From assembly GCA_025358055.1 (NCBI GenBank), contig JANYKV010000114.1, forward strand, positions 1 to 64,000: a DNA stretch of 64,000 nt. The letters are read 5' to 3'. Source of the stretch: Gemmatimonadota bacterium (GTDB lineage Bacteria > Gemmatimonadota > Gemmatimonadetes > Gemmatimonadales > GWC2-71-9). The notes beneath the pieces were generated by a model, which saw nothing but the letters and a program-made list of their open reading frames with translations, searched no databases and was not told the DNA's origin. Made by a program: the position numbers and the translations under genes. Position 1 is the stretch's first letter. Each line of letters begins with the position of its first letter. Of this stretch, positions 47,276 through 56,282 are shown piece after piece.

Positions 47276-49324
47276 GTGAACCCGTGCTCCAATTCGATTT
47301 CCGCCGTATGCGCCGCTATCCTCCTCGTGGCGCATCGCGCTCCGCTCCAAGCGCAAGAGACTCCTTCCGACACGCTGCTCACCATCGAGCACTATCTCGA
47401 TTACGAAACGGTTTCCGAGCCAAGGCTGTCGCCCGATGGAACGCGTATCCTCTTCAGCCGAAACTGGATCAATCGCAAGGCCGATCGGTGGGAGTCCGAT
47501 CTCTGGCTGATGAATGCGGACGGCGCGCACGCCCGATTCCTGATCAAGGGGCACGGCGCGGTCTGGTCCTCCGACGGAACCCGAATTGCGTATCTCGCGG
47601 AGACCGAGAAGGATGGCCCCCAAGTTTTCGTGCGCTGGATGGACGCCGAAGGAGCGACCACCCAAGTCACGCGCGTCACCCAAGACCCCGGAGAGGTGAA
47701 GTGGTCGCCGGATGGTAAGCATCTGGGCTTCAGCATGTTCGTTCCGAGAGACAGTACCTGGACCATCAGCATGCCCCTACCGCCGGAAGGGGCGCAGTGG
47801 ACGCCGACCCCGAGGATTCTCGAACGGCTGCATAACCGCCAGGATGGTCGCGGGTTCAATGCGACCGGCTCCACCCACCTCTTCGTCGTGTCCGCAGACG
47901 GCGGCACTCCGCGCCAGATCACCAGCGGGGATTGGCAAGTCGGCGCCCGATTCGACGGCCAATCCCTTGGGTTAGGCTGGGATTGGATGGCGGACGGCAA
48001 AACCGTCGTTGTGGATGGTCTCATGGTGTCGAACCCCGACCTGAACTATGAGGAGTCAAGGATCTACGCGGTCGACGTGGCGACGGGCGGGATTCGCGCG
48101 CTTTTGTCCTTGCCGGGTAGATGGACCCGTCCCACCGTGTCGCCCGACGGGAAATGGATTGCCTACCTCGGCGTTCCAAAGTTTGAGGGCGCCTATCACG
48201 CCACCGATCTCTGGGTGATGCGGCCGGATGGAAGCGCGGTCACCAAGCTCACGACAACCCTCGACCGCGATGCTGATGAACCGGTATGGTCGCCTGACGC
48301 GAGCGGCGTATACTTCACGGCCGAAGACCAAGGGTCACGCAACGTCCTCTTCGTGTCACTCGGCGGAACGGTTCGGGCTCTCACCACGGGCACCCATGTG
48401 CTCAACCTCGGCTCGGTGGCCCGGAACAAAACCGCGGCCGTCGTCCGCGCCAGCTATACGAAGCCGACCGATCTCGTGCTGGTCAACCTCAGGAAGCCGT
48501 CCCAACTCACGCAGCTCACGCATGTCAATGATGATCTCCTCGCCCACAAGCGGCTCGCGGAGATTGAAGAGCTGTGGTTCCGCTCGGGGGACGTCAAGGT
48601 TCAAGGTTGGATCGTGAAGCCTCCCACGTTCGTGCCGACGCAACGCTATCCGCTCATTCTGGAGATCCACGGTGGTCCGAGCTCGATGTATAGTGTGGCG
48701 TTCGACTATATGTGGCAAAACTTCGCGGCCAACGGGTACGTGGTGCTCTACCTCAATCCACGCGGGAGCACCGGGTATGGATCAGCCTTCGGCAACGCCA
48801 TCTACCGCAAGTTTCCCGGGGTGGACTACGACGATCTGATGGCGGGGGTGGATAGCGTCATCGGGCGCGGGTACGTGGACCCGAAACGGATGTACGTGTC
48901 GGGATGTAGCGGTGGTGGCGCCCTGTCCAGCTGGGTCATTGGCCATACCGATCGCTTTGCGGCGGCCGCGGTCCGCTGTCCGGTGACCAACTGGCTCAGT
49001 TTTGCGGGAACGTCCGACATTCCGCTCTTTGGCCATAGTTGGTTTGCTAAACCGTTTTGGGAAGACCCTGAACCGTGGCTCAAGAATTCGTCGCTGATGT
49101 ACGTCGGAAACGTCAAGACGCCCACATTGCTGATGACCGGTGTGCTGGATCTGCGGACGCCGATGGAGCAAACCGACGAATACTTCGCCGCGCTCAAGCT
49201 CCGCGGGGTACCAGCAGCGGTGATCCGGTTCGAAGGGGAACCGCATGGGACGGATTCGAGGCCCACGAATTTCATGCGGACCCAGTTGTACATGATGAGT
49301 TGGTTTCAGCGGTATACGAAGTGA
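47276..49324 (+). CDS. S9 family secreted peptidase (paralog B)
   Basis: GCSGGGALSSWVIGHTDRF; EIHGGPSSMYSVAFDY; GVLDLRTPMEQTDEYFAALK; GTG start with AGGAG. Confidence 0.87.
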   Translation: MNPCSNSISAVCAAILLVAHRAPLQAQETPSDTLLTIEHYLDYETVSEPRLSPDGTRILFSRNWINRKADRWESDLWLMNADGAHARFLIKGHGAVWSSDGTRIAYLAETEKDGPQVFVRWMDAEGATTQVTRVTQDPGEVKWSPDGKHLGFSMFVPRDSTWTISMPLPPEGAQWTPTPRILERLHNRQDGRGFNATGSTHLFVVSADGGTPRQITSGDWQVGARFDGQSLGLGWDWMADGKTVVVDGLMVSNPDLNYEESRIYAVDVATGGIRALLSLPGRWTRPTVSPDGKWIAYLGVPKFEGAYHATDLWVMRPDGSAVTKLTTTLDRDADEPVWSPDASGVYFTAEDQGSRNVLFVSLGGTVRALTTGTHVLNLGSVARNKTAAVVRASYTKPTDLVLVNLRKPSQLTQLTHVNDDLLAHKRLAEIEELWFRSGDVKVQGWIVKPPTFVPTQRYPLILEIHGGPSSMYSVAFDYMWQNFAANGYVVLYLNPRGSTGYGSAFGNAIYRKFPGVDYDDLMAGVDSVIGRGYVDPKRMYVSGCSGGGALSSWVIGHTDRFAAAAVRCPVTNWLSFAGTSDIPLFGHSWFAKPFWEDPEPWLKNSSLMYVGNVKTPTLLMTGVLDLRTPMEQTDEYFAALKLRGVPAAVIRFEGEPHGTDSRPTNFMRTQLYMMSWFQRYTK

Positions 49325-49332
49325 GGACTCAC

Positions 49333-49362
49333 GGTGCAGGGACGCTCGGTGCACGGACGCTG
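49333..49362 (+). repeat. Short tandem direct repeat
   Basis: GGTGCAGGGACGCTC / GGTGCACGGACGCTG, 15-bp unit with two mismatches. Confidence 0.6.
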
Positions 49363-49468
49363 GGTTAGGGCCATTCCCGTCTGGCGTTCTCGTGCTGGCG
49401 AACACCTCCACTTATCGCTAGACGGCCAGCCCGACGATGAATCCGCCTGGTATTCGCATGCTTCATTC

Positions 49469-49500
49469 CTCTGCGTCCTGTGCGTCTTCGCGTCCCGCCT
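49469..49500. repeat. Isolated half-unit of the GCGTCC-TTTGCG repeat family seen around the GxxExxY gene
   Basis: CTCTGCGTCCTGTGCGTCTTCGCGTCCCGCCT, compare CTCGCGTCCCTTGCGTCTTCCCGG at about 36378. Confidence 0.5.
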
Positions 49501-49503
49501 CGC

Positions 49504-51258
49504 CTACAGCGGCCACTTCACTCGCGCAAACAGACTGCTCGCGTGATATAGGCTCCCCGCGCTGAAAGCGGCCACCGACACGGCCGACGCCACGTTCGCG
49601 AACGAATATCCGATCGCAAGCTCCCCCGCGGCAATCGGCCGATACGACACGGAGGCGTTTATTCGCTGAGTACCACTCGACGATGGACTGTCGAACGTGA
49701 CTCGCTGCTGACCCAGGGCACCCTCCGCGGTGAACGCCCATCCGAGATCGCGGCCCACACCGTAGCGCGCAACCGCTTCCACGAGGTCATACCGCTTGGG
49801 TGCGAAGTATCCATCGTGCAGCGAGTGATCGTACCGAAACGTCCTGCCGGCCACCCCAATGGATGTTTGCCTTCCCAGCTGAAGCCGGAGCGCCCCATTT
49901 CCCGAATGTCTCGAGTTGACCTCGGTGCCACCCTCAATGCTCGTGATGCCAACCCCCCCTGACAGCGTGAGCCGAAGCGGGAGTGCGAGGTCGGCGTCCA
50001 GATCATATGCCGTGTTGTGGATGCCGCGGGCGATTAGGGTCGCGGTCTCATCGAAAGGGCCGGTGGCGACACCAGCGCCGACCCGGAGCCTCGTGGTCAC
50101 TGGTCCGCTCAACCGTGCTGTGCCGACAAACGTGGTGGTGGACGTGTTTGAGGCACCGCCGCTCGACCTCGTGTTGGTTCCCCCACCCTCTAGGCGAAGG
50201 AACCACGAAGGGAACGGGACGTAGGTAAGACCGAACCGCGCGCCGGTCGAATTGGCGTGGAGTGCGTCGAGATCGGCCGTTCGATAGTGTGCGCTCACGA
50301 GTAATCGTGCCCGCCGAAAGGCGGCCACGCGGAGCGTCGCGCCAATCGAAGTCGCGCGATTGTGGTCACTGTCCCAGGTTGTGGTGCCGCTGGGTTCGAA
50401 CGTAGTGGCCAGTTCGGCTCTGACCCACCGCATCTGCTCCAACGCGTCGGCATGACCGGGTTTGGCGCGAAGCGCACGTTGCAGCGCCTCGGCCGCCTCT
50501 TCGGGTCGGCCGGTCCAGCGGAGCACCTGCGCCAGTCCGACCCAGACCTCGGGATCTTCCGGCGCTCGGACAATCATTTTTCGCCAGACCATCTCACTCT
50601 GGCTGAAATCTCCCCGCCATGCGGCGACGAGCGCGACGCCTTTCTCCGCGTCCGGCCAATCCCGGGTGCGCGCGAGCCGAGAGAATTCGCCTTCCGCGTC
50701 ACCCAATCGGTTGGCCCAGGCGAGAGTTCGGGCCCGGGCGAGCAGAGCCTCGCGATCGTTAGGGTACCGGCTGATCCAGCCGGCATACCGACTGAGTGCC
50801 GCATCGAATTCGCCGGCCCATGCAAGCACTTGTGCTGCGCCGAGCGCCGCGTCGCGGTACGTGGAGTCGCGCGAGAGGATGCTATCGTAGATGGCGACGG
50901 CCTCTCGACTACGATTGGCCCACGCCAGCGTCTTCCCCAATGCGATGCGGCCTTCCTCGTCTTTGGGTTCCAAGAACACGTAGTGTCGGAAGAGGGCGAT
51001 TCCGCGGTCGAGCTCTCCATCCCACGCGAACGCGGTGGCGAGTCGATACACCGCGCGAGATGATGCGTTGGAGTCCTGAGCGACGACGCGGCGGTAGGCT
51101 TCCTTCGCCGTGCGGTAGTCCGCTGCGTTCCAGGCCGCGTCTCCTTGGGCCAGGAATCCGCGAATTGAAGCGGCCTCGGTCGGTCTTTGGGCCGAAACCG
51201 TGCCTCCAGTCGCCGCGACCAGCGCCATCAGCAGCGACCCGTAGTGCCTAAGCTGCAC
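49504..51258 (-). CDS. TPR protein with C-terminal outer-membrane beta-barrel (YaiO/PgaA-like)
   Basis: Tandem TPR (NAADYRTAKEAYRRVVAQDSN..., GRPEEAAEALQRALRAKPGHADAL) followed by about 300 aa of alternating amphipathic strands; GTG start at 51258 gives a signal peptide; start uncertain. Confidence 0.7.
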   Translation of the reverse strand: MQLRHYGSLLMALVAATGGTVSAQRPTEAASIRGFLAQGDAAWNAADYRTAKEAYRRVVAQDSNASSRAVYRLATAFAWDGELDRGIALFRHYVFLEPKDEEGRIALGKTLAWANRSREAVAIYDSILSRDSTYRDAALGAAQVLAWAGEFDAALSRYAGWISRYPNDREALLARARTLAWANRLGDAEGEFSRLARTRDWPDAEKGVALVAAWRGDFSQSEMVWRKMIVRAPEDPEVWVGLAQVLRWTGRPEEAAEALQRALRAKPGHADALEQMRWVRAELATTFEPSGTTTWDSDHNRATSIGATLRVAAFRRARLLVSAHYRTADLDALHANSTGARFGLTYVPFPSWFLRLEGGGTNTRSSGGASNTSTTTFVGTARLSGPVTTRLRVGAGVATGPFDETATLIARGIHNTAYDLDADLALPLRLTLSGGVGITSIEGGTEVNSRHSGNGALRLQLGRQTSIGVAGRTFRYDHSLHDGYFAPKRYDLVEAVARYGVGRDLGWAFTAEGALGQQRVTFDSPSSSGTQRINASVSYRPIAAGELAIGYSFANVASAVSVAAFSAGSLYHASSLFARVKWPL

Positions 51259-51291
51259 CAGGTTAAGGAGATGGGTAGGTATATTCCACCG

Positions 51292-54012
51292 ATGATCCGG
51301 TCTCATAGAGCGCCTCTCTACGCACATCTCTTGCCACCTCTCCTGGGGGCATGCCTGGTCATCTCAATGCCACTGGTGGGCCAGAGTCCCCCAAAAACGG
51401 CCTGTGCGCCGCTTTCGCCAACATTGAATGAGAGCCTGGACCGAGCCTGGGAGGCATACCGCGCCAATAATATGACCGAAGCGCAAGCCGCGTTCCAGCA
51501 GGTACTCTCCGCTTGCCCGAAGGTGGTCAGCGCCGCAAACGGCCTAGGATATGTGGCGCTTCGCCACGGTGATCTTCCCTCATCGGAACGCTACTTCGAG
51601 CGCGCTCTGAGCCTCCGTCCCAACGACTATGATGCGATCACCGGCCTCGGAATGGCGTCCTATCGTGCCGGTGATCAAGTCCGCAGCCGAATGACTTTCG
51701 AACGGGCCCTGAAGTTATTCCCGCAGGACTCCGTGACGAAATGGTACTTGGCCCGTCTTCCGGCCTCGCTCGACACCACTCGGTTGGCGCCGGTAAGCCG
51801 CCCGGTGACAACCCAGGTCGCTGCCCGCGTGGCGCAACGCGCGTTCGAGGTTCCCAATGGCCGTGGTGGGTGGCAACCCATGTGGCTCAAGGGGCTCAAC
51901 ATCGGCGCGGCGCTTCCGGGCAAGCATCCCTCGGAATTTCCGCCCGACGACGGGACCTATGAACATTGGTTAGCACTCACGGCCGAAATGGGCGTGAACA
52001 CGCTTCGGGTTTACACCGTTCACCCACCGCACTTCTATCGGGCGCTCGCTCAATGGAACGCCACCCACCCGACCCAAACGCTCTGGCTCATCCACGGCGT
52101 TTGGACGGAACTTCCGCCGGGGCCCCAGGAAGAGCAGTACGACGACCCGTCATGGCTCGCTGAATTCCACGGGGAGATGCACAATGTTGTCAACCTGCTC
52201 CATGGCCACGCGGTCATTCCGGCCCGGCCGGGCCATGCATTCGGGGTGTATCGGGCTGACGTCTCGCGTTGGGTCGTCGCCTATATCATCGGACGTGAGT
52301 GGGAGCCGCATTCGATTGTCGGGTATCAGGCCAATCGACCCGATCGCACGAAGTACGAAGGCAAGTATCTCACCGTGGCGCGAGGGAACGCGGCCGAAGC
52401 TTGGCTCGCCGAGCAGTGTGACTACCTGATTGACTACGAAATGCGGGGGTACAACGCGCAGCACCCCATTGCTTACACGAACTGGCCGACCCTGGATCCA
52501 CTGCATCACCCGACGGAAAGCACTCTCGCCGAGGAGGCGCAGCTTCGCCGCGCGCGGGGAGAGGAGACGCCGGAAGCGGCTCGGGAGTTCGATAACGATG
52601 CCATCGGGCTGGATGCGACGCGCATGGTGCCGACGCCGGCGTTTAAGGCCGGCACCTTCGCGTCGTACCACGCCTATCCGTACTACCCGGATTTCATGGG
52701 GCTCGACCCCGACTACGCGCGGGCGAGTGGGCCGGAGGGTCAAAGCAATTACTTCGGCTATCTGCGCGATCTCGTCCGGTACCACGGCGACATGCCGGTC
52801 GTCATCGCCGAGTATGGGGTTCCATCCTCGCGGGGCATCGCGCACTTCCAACCCCAGGGCTGGAATCACGGGGGGCACTCGGAGGTAGAGCAGGGCGCGG
52901 TCGACGCGCGGCTCACGCGCGAGATCCACGCCGCTGGTGCGGCTGGCGGACTCCTTTTCGCCCTGATGGACGAGTGGTTCAAGAAAAACTGGATCGTGAT
53001 CGACTTCGAGCAGCCGCTGGAGCGGAACCGGCTCTGGCTCAATCCGCTGGACGCGGAACAGAATTATGGGGTCATCGCCATGCGGGCCGGTCCCCGTGAT
53101 TCGGCGCTGGTCATCGACGGCCGGGGTGAGGATTGGGGCACTCGGGGCACCTGGTACCGGGGATCGTTGTCGGCCACGCTCCCGCCGCCGCTTCAGATCA
53201 AGGAATTTCGGGTCGCGAACGACGAGGCCTACGTCTACCTCCGACTTGACGTGGGGGCGATCGATTGGACGAAAGCCCGATACCTCATCGGCATCGACAC
53301 CTACCGGGCCGACCTCGGCGATTTCGTGTTGCCGCGGACTGGGGCAACCTCACCGGTCGGGCTCGAATTCGTGCTCGATCTTACCGGCCCGGTGGGGAGC
53401 CATCTTCTGGTGGATCACCCCTACACCCTGTACCACCCGGCGCCCATCGCCGGCAGCAATCCGCCGACCCAAATGCTCGTTTACCATCGCCCGTTTCGTA
53501 CCGTGGCCAATCGCGACGGCGTCTGGGACACGCTGTGGGTCGAGACCAATCGGCGGAGGATTGGACGCGACGGTACCGTGTTTCCCGCGACCGTGTACGA
53601 TCGCAATCTCCTGCGTTTTGCCCGGCAAGGAGAGAATAGTTTGGCCGATTGGTACGCCGATTCGGCCACGGGAATCATCGAAGTACGGCTTCCCTGGGGC
53701 ATGTTGCATGTGCTCGATCCTTCCAGTCGCTCGGTTCTCTATGGCAGCCAGGCTACGACCCACGATCCGGAAGGAACGGCCACGGAAGGATTCCGCTTCG
53801 TGGTTCAGAGCTACGATCCGGGGAACCCGACTCAGCCAGCCGATTGGCTTCCGAAACAACCGGGCGGGGTTGGGTTCGGTCCGGTCCCCGTGTGGGCCTG
53901 GCCGGTCTGGGAGGAGCCGCGTTGGCACCAGGAAGTGAAGCCGGTGTTCCGCGCGATGCAGGAAACATTTCGGGCGATCAAGGGTCCCGCACGAATCGTG
54001 AATGAACGCTGA
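51292..54012 (+). CDS. Secreted TPR plus glycosidase-like TIM-barrel protein with C-terminal CBM9-like beta-sandwich
   Basis: Signal peptide; TPR (SERYFERALSLRPNDYDAITGLGMASYRAG); LKGLNIGAALPG...NTLRVYTVHPPHFYRAL; IIGREWEP; VVIAEYGVPSS; C-terminal ALVIDGRGEDWGTRGTW. Confidence 0.7.
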   Translation: MIRSHRAPLYAHLLPPLLGACLVISMPLVGQSPPKTACAPLSPTLNESLDRAWEAYRANNMTEAQAAFQQVLSACPKVVSAANGLGYVALRHGDLPSSERYFERALSLRPNDYDAITGLGMASYRAGDQVRSRMTFERALKLFPQDSVTKWYLARLPASLDTTRLAPVSRPVTTQVAARVAQRAFEVPNGRGGWQPMWLKGLNIGAALPGKHPSEFPPDDGTYEHWLALTAEMGVNTLRVYTVHPPHFYRALAQWNATHPTQTLWLIHGVWTELPPGPQEEQYDDPSWLAEFHGEMHNVVNLLHGHAVIPARPGHAFGVYRADVSRWVVAYIIGREWEPHSIVGYQANRPDRTKYEGKYLTVARGNAAEAWLAEQCDYLIDYEMRGYNAQHPIAYTNWPTLDPLHHPTESTLAEEAQLRRARGEETPEAAREFDNDAIGLDATRMVPTPAFKAGTFASYHAYPYYPDFMGLDPDYARASGPEGQSNYFGYLRDLVRYHGDMPVVIAEYGVPSSRGIAHFQPQGWNHGGHSEVEQGAVDARLTREIHAAGAAGGLLFALMDEWFKKNWIVIDFEQPLERNRLWLNPLDAEQNYGVIAMRAGPRDSALVIDGRGEDWGTRGTWYRGSLSATLPPPLQIKEFRVANDEAYVYLRLDVGAIDWTKARYLIGIDTYRADLGDFVLPRTGATSPVGLEFVLDLTGPVGSHLLVDHPYTLYHPAPIAGSNPPTQMLVYHRPFRTVANRDGVWDTLWVETNRRRIGRDGTVFPATVYDRNLLRFARQGENSLADWYADSATGIIEVRLPWGMLHVLDPSSRSVLYGSQATTHDPEGTATEGFRFVVQSYDPGNPTQPADWLPKQPGGVGFGPVPVWAWPVWEEPRWHQEVKPVFRAMQETFRAIKGPARIVNER

Positions 54013-55201
54013 ACTATCCTCGGGGCACTGGGTGGCCCTCGTGTCGAGGTTGGGGGCCATCTCGCACGCCCGGCGCGGCCTGGGCCGAGACCCGGGTGCC
54101 GAGGCACAAATCCGCCGGGAGGTGCAAGCACTCCGAAGCTTCGCCGCGACCTATCGCTTTCCCGATATCTACGCGCTCGCCAGTCGAATCGAGCAGGCCA
54201 ATACCGAGCAATTTCCCCCCCGGGTGGAGGAGTTGGTGCAAATCCTCCGGCAGTTGGTCGGGGGTGTGGACGCCACCAAGACCGCGATCCTCATCGTGGA
54301 GGACAATCCAACCGAACGTGGGCTGTTGGCGGATGCTTTGGCGACTCCGGATCGTGAGATCCTCGTCACCTCGACCGGTGGTGAAGCGCGGAAGGTGCTC
54401 GAGACTCGTCCGGTCGCGCTCGTTGTCCTCAATCTCTCCTTGCCCGACATGGACGGCCGAAACCTCCTCATCCTCATGCGAAATTGGCCCGCCACAACCG
54501 GAACTCCGGTGTTGGTGATGGCGGACTCCACAGGATCCGCAACTCGCGCCGAATGTTTGACCCTTGGCGCGGACGCATTTCTTCCGAAGCCCGTGGATCT
54601 CGATATCGTTCGATCGCTGGTCACCGCCCAGTTGAGGCTCGCGACACCAACGCCGGCGAAATCGCCATCCAGCGCACCCGCGGTCGACCCCTCCCCGGCT
54701 GAACGGGCCATCACTCCGGAACCGATGACCCTACCGGAGATCGTTGCCGAGGAGCTGGCCCTTCCTGAGATCCAGCTTGCCGAGACCCAACCAGGGATGC
54801 CTGCCGCCGCCGCAATGTCAGCGGGGCTCCAGTCGAAGACCATCTTGCTGGTGGAGAATGACCAGCTCACGGCCGAAATCCTGATCCACCGCCTTGCCCG
54901 CGAGGGGTACGAGGTGATCCATCACACGACTGGATCGGCCGTGCTCGAGCGGGCCGCGGAGGAGATCCCCGCGATGGCGATTCTGGAGGTCAAAGTGCCG
55001 GGCATGGACGGATTTGAGCTGCTGACGAGGCTCCGGAGGATCCCGGCGTACGAGTCAATTCCCATTATGCTCCTGACGGGGATGGGTGGGGAGCGGGATG
55101 TTCTCCGTGGTTTTGAAAAGGGTGCGGACGACTACATGGTGAAGCCGTTCTCGCCCCGCGAGCTCATCGCGCGGGTGAACCGGCTTCTCAAGCGACGGTA
55201 G
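54002..55201 (+). CDS. Protein with two receiver (REC) domains, both with substituted phospho-acceptor sites
   Basis: REC1 ILIVEDNPTER...LVVLNLSLPDMDG...FLPKPVD; REC2 ILLVENDQLTAE...MAILEVKVPGMDG...YMVKPFSPRELIARV. Confidence 0.85.
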   Translation: MNAELSSGHWVALVSRLGAISHARRGLGRDPGAEAQIRREVQALRSFAATYRFPDIYALASRIEQANTEQFPPRVEELVQILRQLVGGVDATKTAILIVEDNPTERGLLADALATPDREILVTSTGGEARKVLETRPVALVVLNLSLPDMDGRNLLILMRNWPATTGTPVLVMADSTGSATRAECLTLGADAFLPKPVDLDIVRSLVTAQLRLATPTPAKSPSSAPAVDPSPAERAITPEPMTLPEIVAEELALPEIQLAETQPGMPAAAAMSAGLQSKTILLVENDQLTAEILIHRLAREGYEVIHHTTGSAVLERAAEEIPAMAILEVKVPGMDGFELLTRLRRIPAYESIPIMLLTGMGGERDVLRGFEKGADDYMVKPFSPRELIARVNRLLKRR

Positions 55202-55202
55202 G

Positions 55203-56282
55203 GTGCAAAGCCTTCGTGACTTCATCTCTTCTCTCGGTCGCGCCATCGGGCCGACCATTGTCTCGTTAGCGTGGATCATCGTTCTTCTGATCAGCGTCCT
55301 GATCATGCTTGGCGTCACGGTCCTGATCCTCCGGCGGCGCAACAACGTCAAGCAACGCCGCTGGACGAGGCTGGAGCAAGGATGGGAACCCGCAATTCTG
55401 CAAGTCCTGGTGGGGGCGGAGGATTCGGAATCGCTCTGGCGGAAAGTGGAACCCCGAGACCGCCTGTACTTCGTCAGTTTTCTGCTGCGGTACGCCCAGC
55501 GTCTCGCCGGTGACGAGCGCTCGAAGCTCGACGACCTGGCGGCCCCATTTCTCAAACAGATCGCCGCGCGACTCAAGAGCCGGAACGTCGAGCGGCGGGC
55601 CCGCGCGGTCAAGACCCTCACCATCCTCGGCCTCAGAACCCACGCGCGCGTGGTGGTCGAGGCGCTCGATGATCCTTCACCGTTCGTCGCTATGGTGGCC
55701 GCTCGCTCGCTGGCCAACCGGGAGCACCCCGAATTTGCGATGGAGGTGCTGAAACGCCTCCATCGCTTTGAGCACTGGCGGCCGAGTTACCTCGCCTCGA
55801 TGCTCGCGAGCATCGGCCTCGCGGCCGCCCCCGCGTTTCGGCAAACCCTCGCGGACCCTTTGGTCAGTTCCCGCTCTCGCTCCGTGGCGGCGGACGCCCT
55901 GCTCGCCCTGCATGATTTCACAGCGGTCGCCCCAGCCGCTGACGCTCTGACCACGACGAGAGACCGAAACCTCCTCGTAAGCCTCCTCCGTTTTCTCGCT
56001 GAACTGGGTGGGCCCGAGCAGCTGCACGCGATTCGGCCGCATGCCACCTCCTCGGACCCCGTCGTTCGTTCTCGCGCCATCGCGGCCTTGGGCCGGATCG
56101 GAGACCCCGCCGATCGACCGGTATTGCTCGCGGCCTTCCAAGACCCGTCCCCCTGGGTAGCGATTCGCGCCGCGGAGGCCTTGTGGGAGGCGGGAGATAC
56201 GGCGCTCCTCAAAGAGGTGGCTGACTCCGATCACCCGAGAGCGACGCTCGCTCGCCAGGCCCTGGCCGGAGACATCACGTGA
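55203..56282 (+). CDS. Membrane-anchored HEAT-repeat protein
   Basis: One N-terminal TM (IVSLAWIIVLLISVLIMLGVTVLIL); HEAT repeats (VRSRAIAALGRIGDPADRPVLLAAFQDPSPWVAIRAAEALWEAGD). Confidence 0.8.
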   Translation: MQSLRDFISSLGRAIGPTIVSLAWIIVLLISVLIMLGVTVLILRRRNNVKQRRWTRLEQGWEPAILQVLVGAEDSESLWRKVEPRDRLYFVSFLLRYAQRLAGDERSKLDDLAAPFLKQIAARLKSRNVERRARAVKTLTILGLRTHARVVVEALDDPSPFVAMVAARSLANREHPEFAMEVLKRLHRFEHWRPSYLASMLASIGLAAAPAFRQTLADPLVSSRSRSVAADALLALHDFTAVAPAADALTTTRDRNLLVSLLRFLAELGGPEQLHAIRPHATSSDPVVRSRAIAALGRIGDPADRPVLLAAFQDPSPWVAIRAAEALWEAGDTALLKEVADSDHPRATLARQALAGDIT

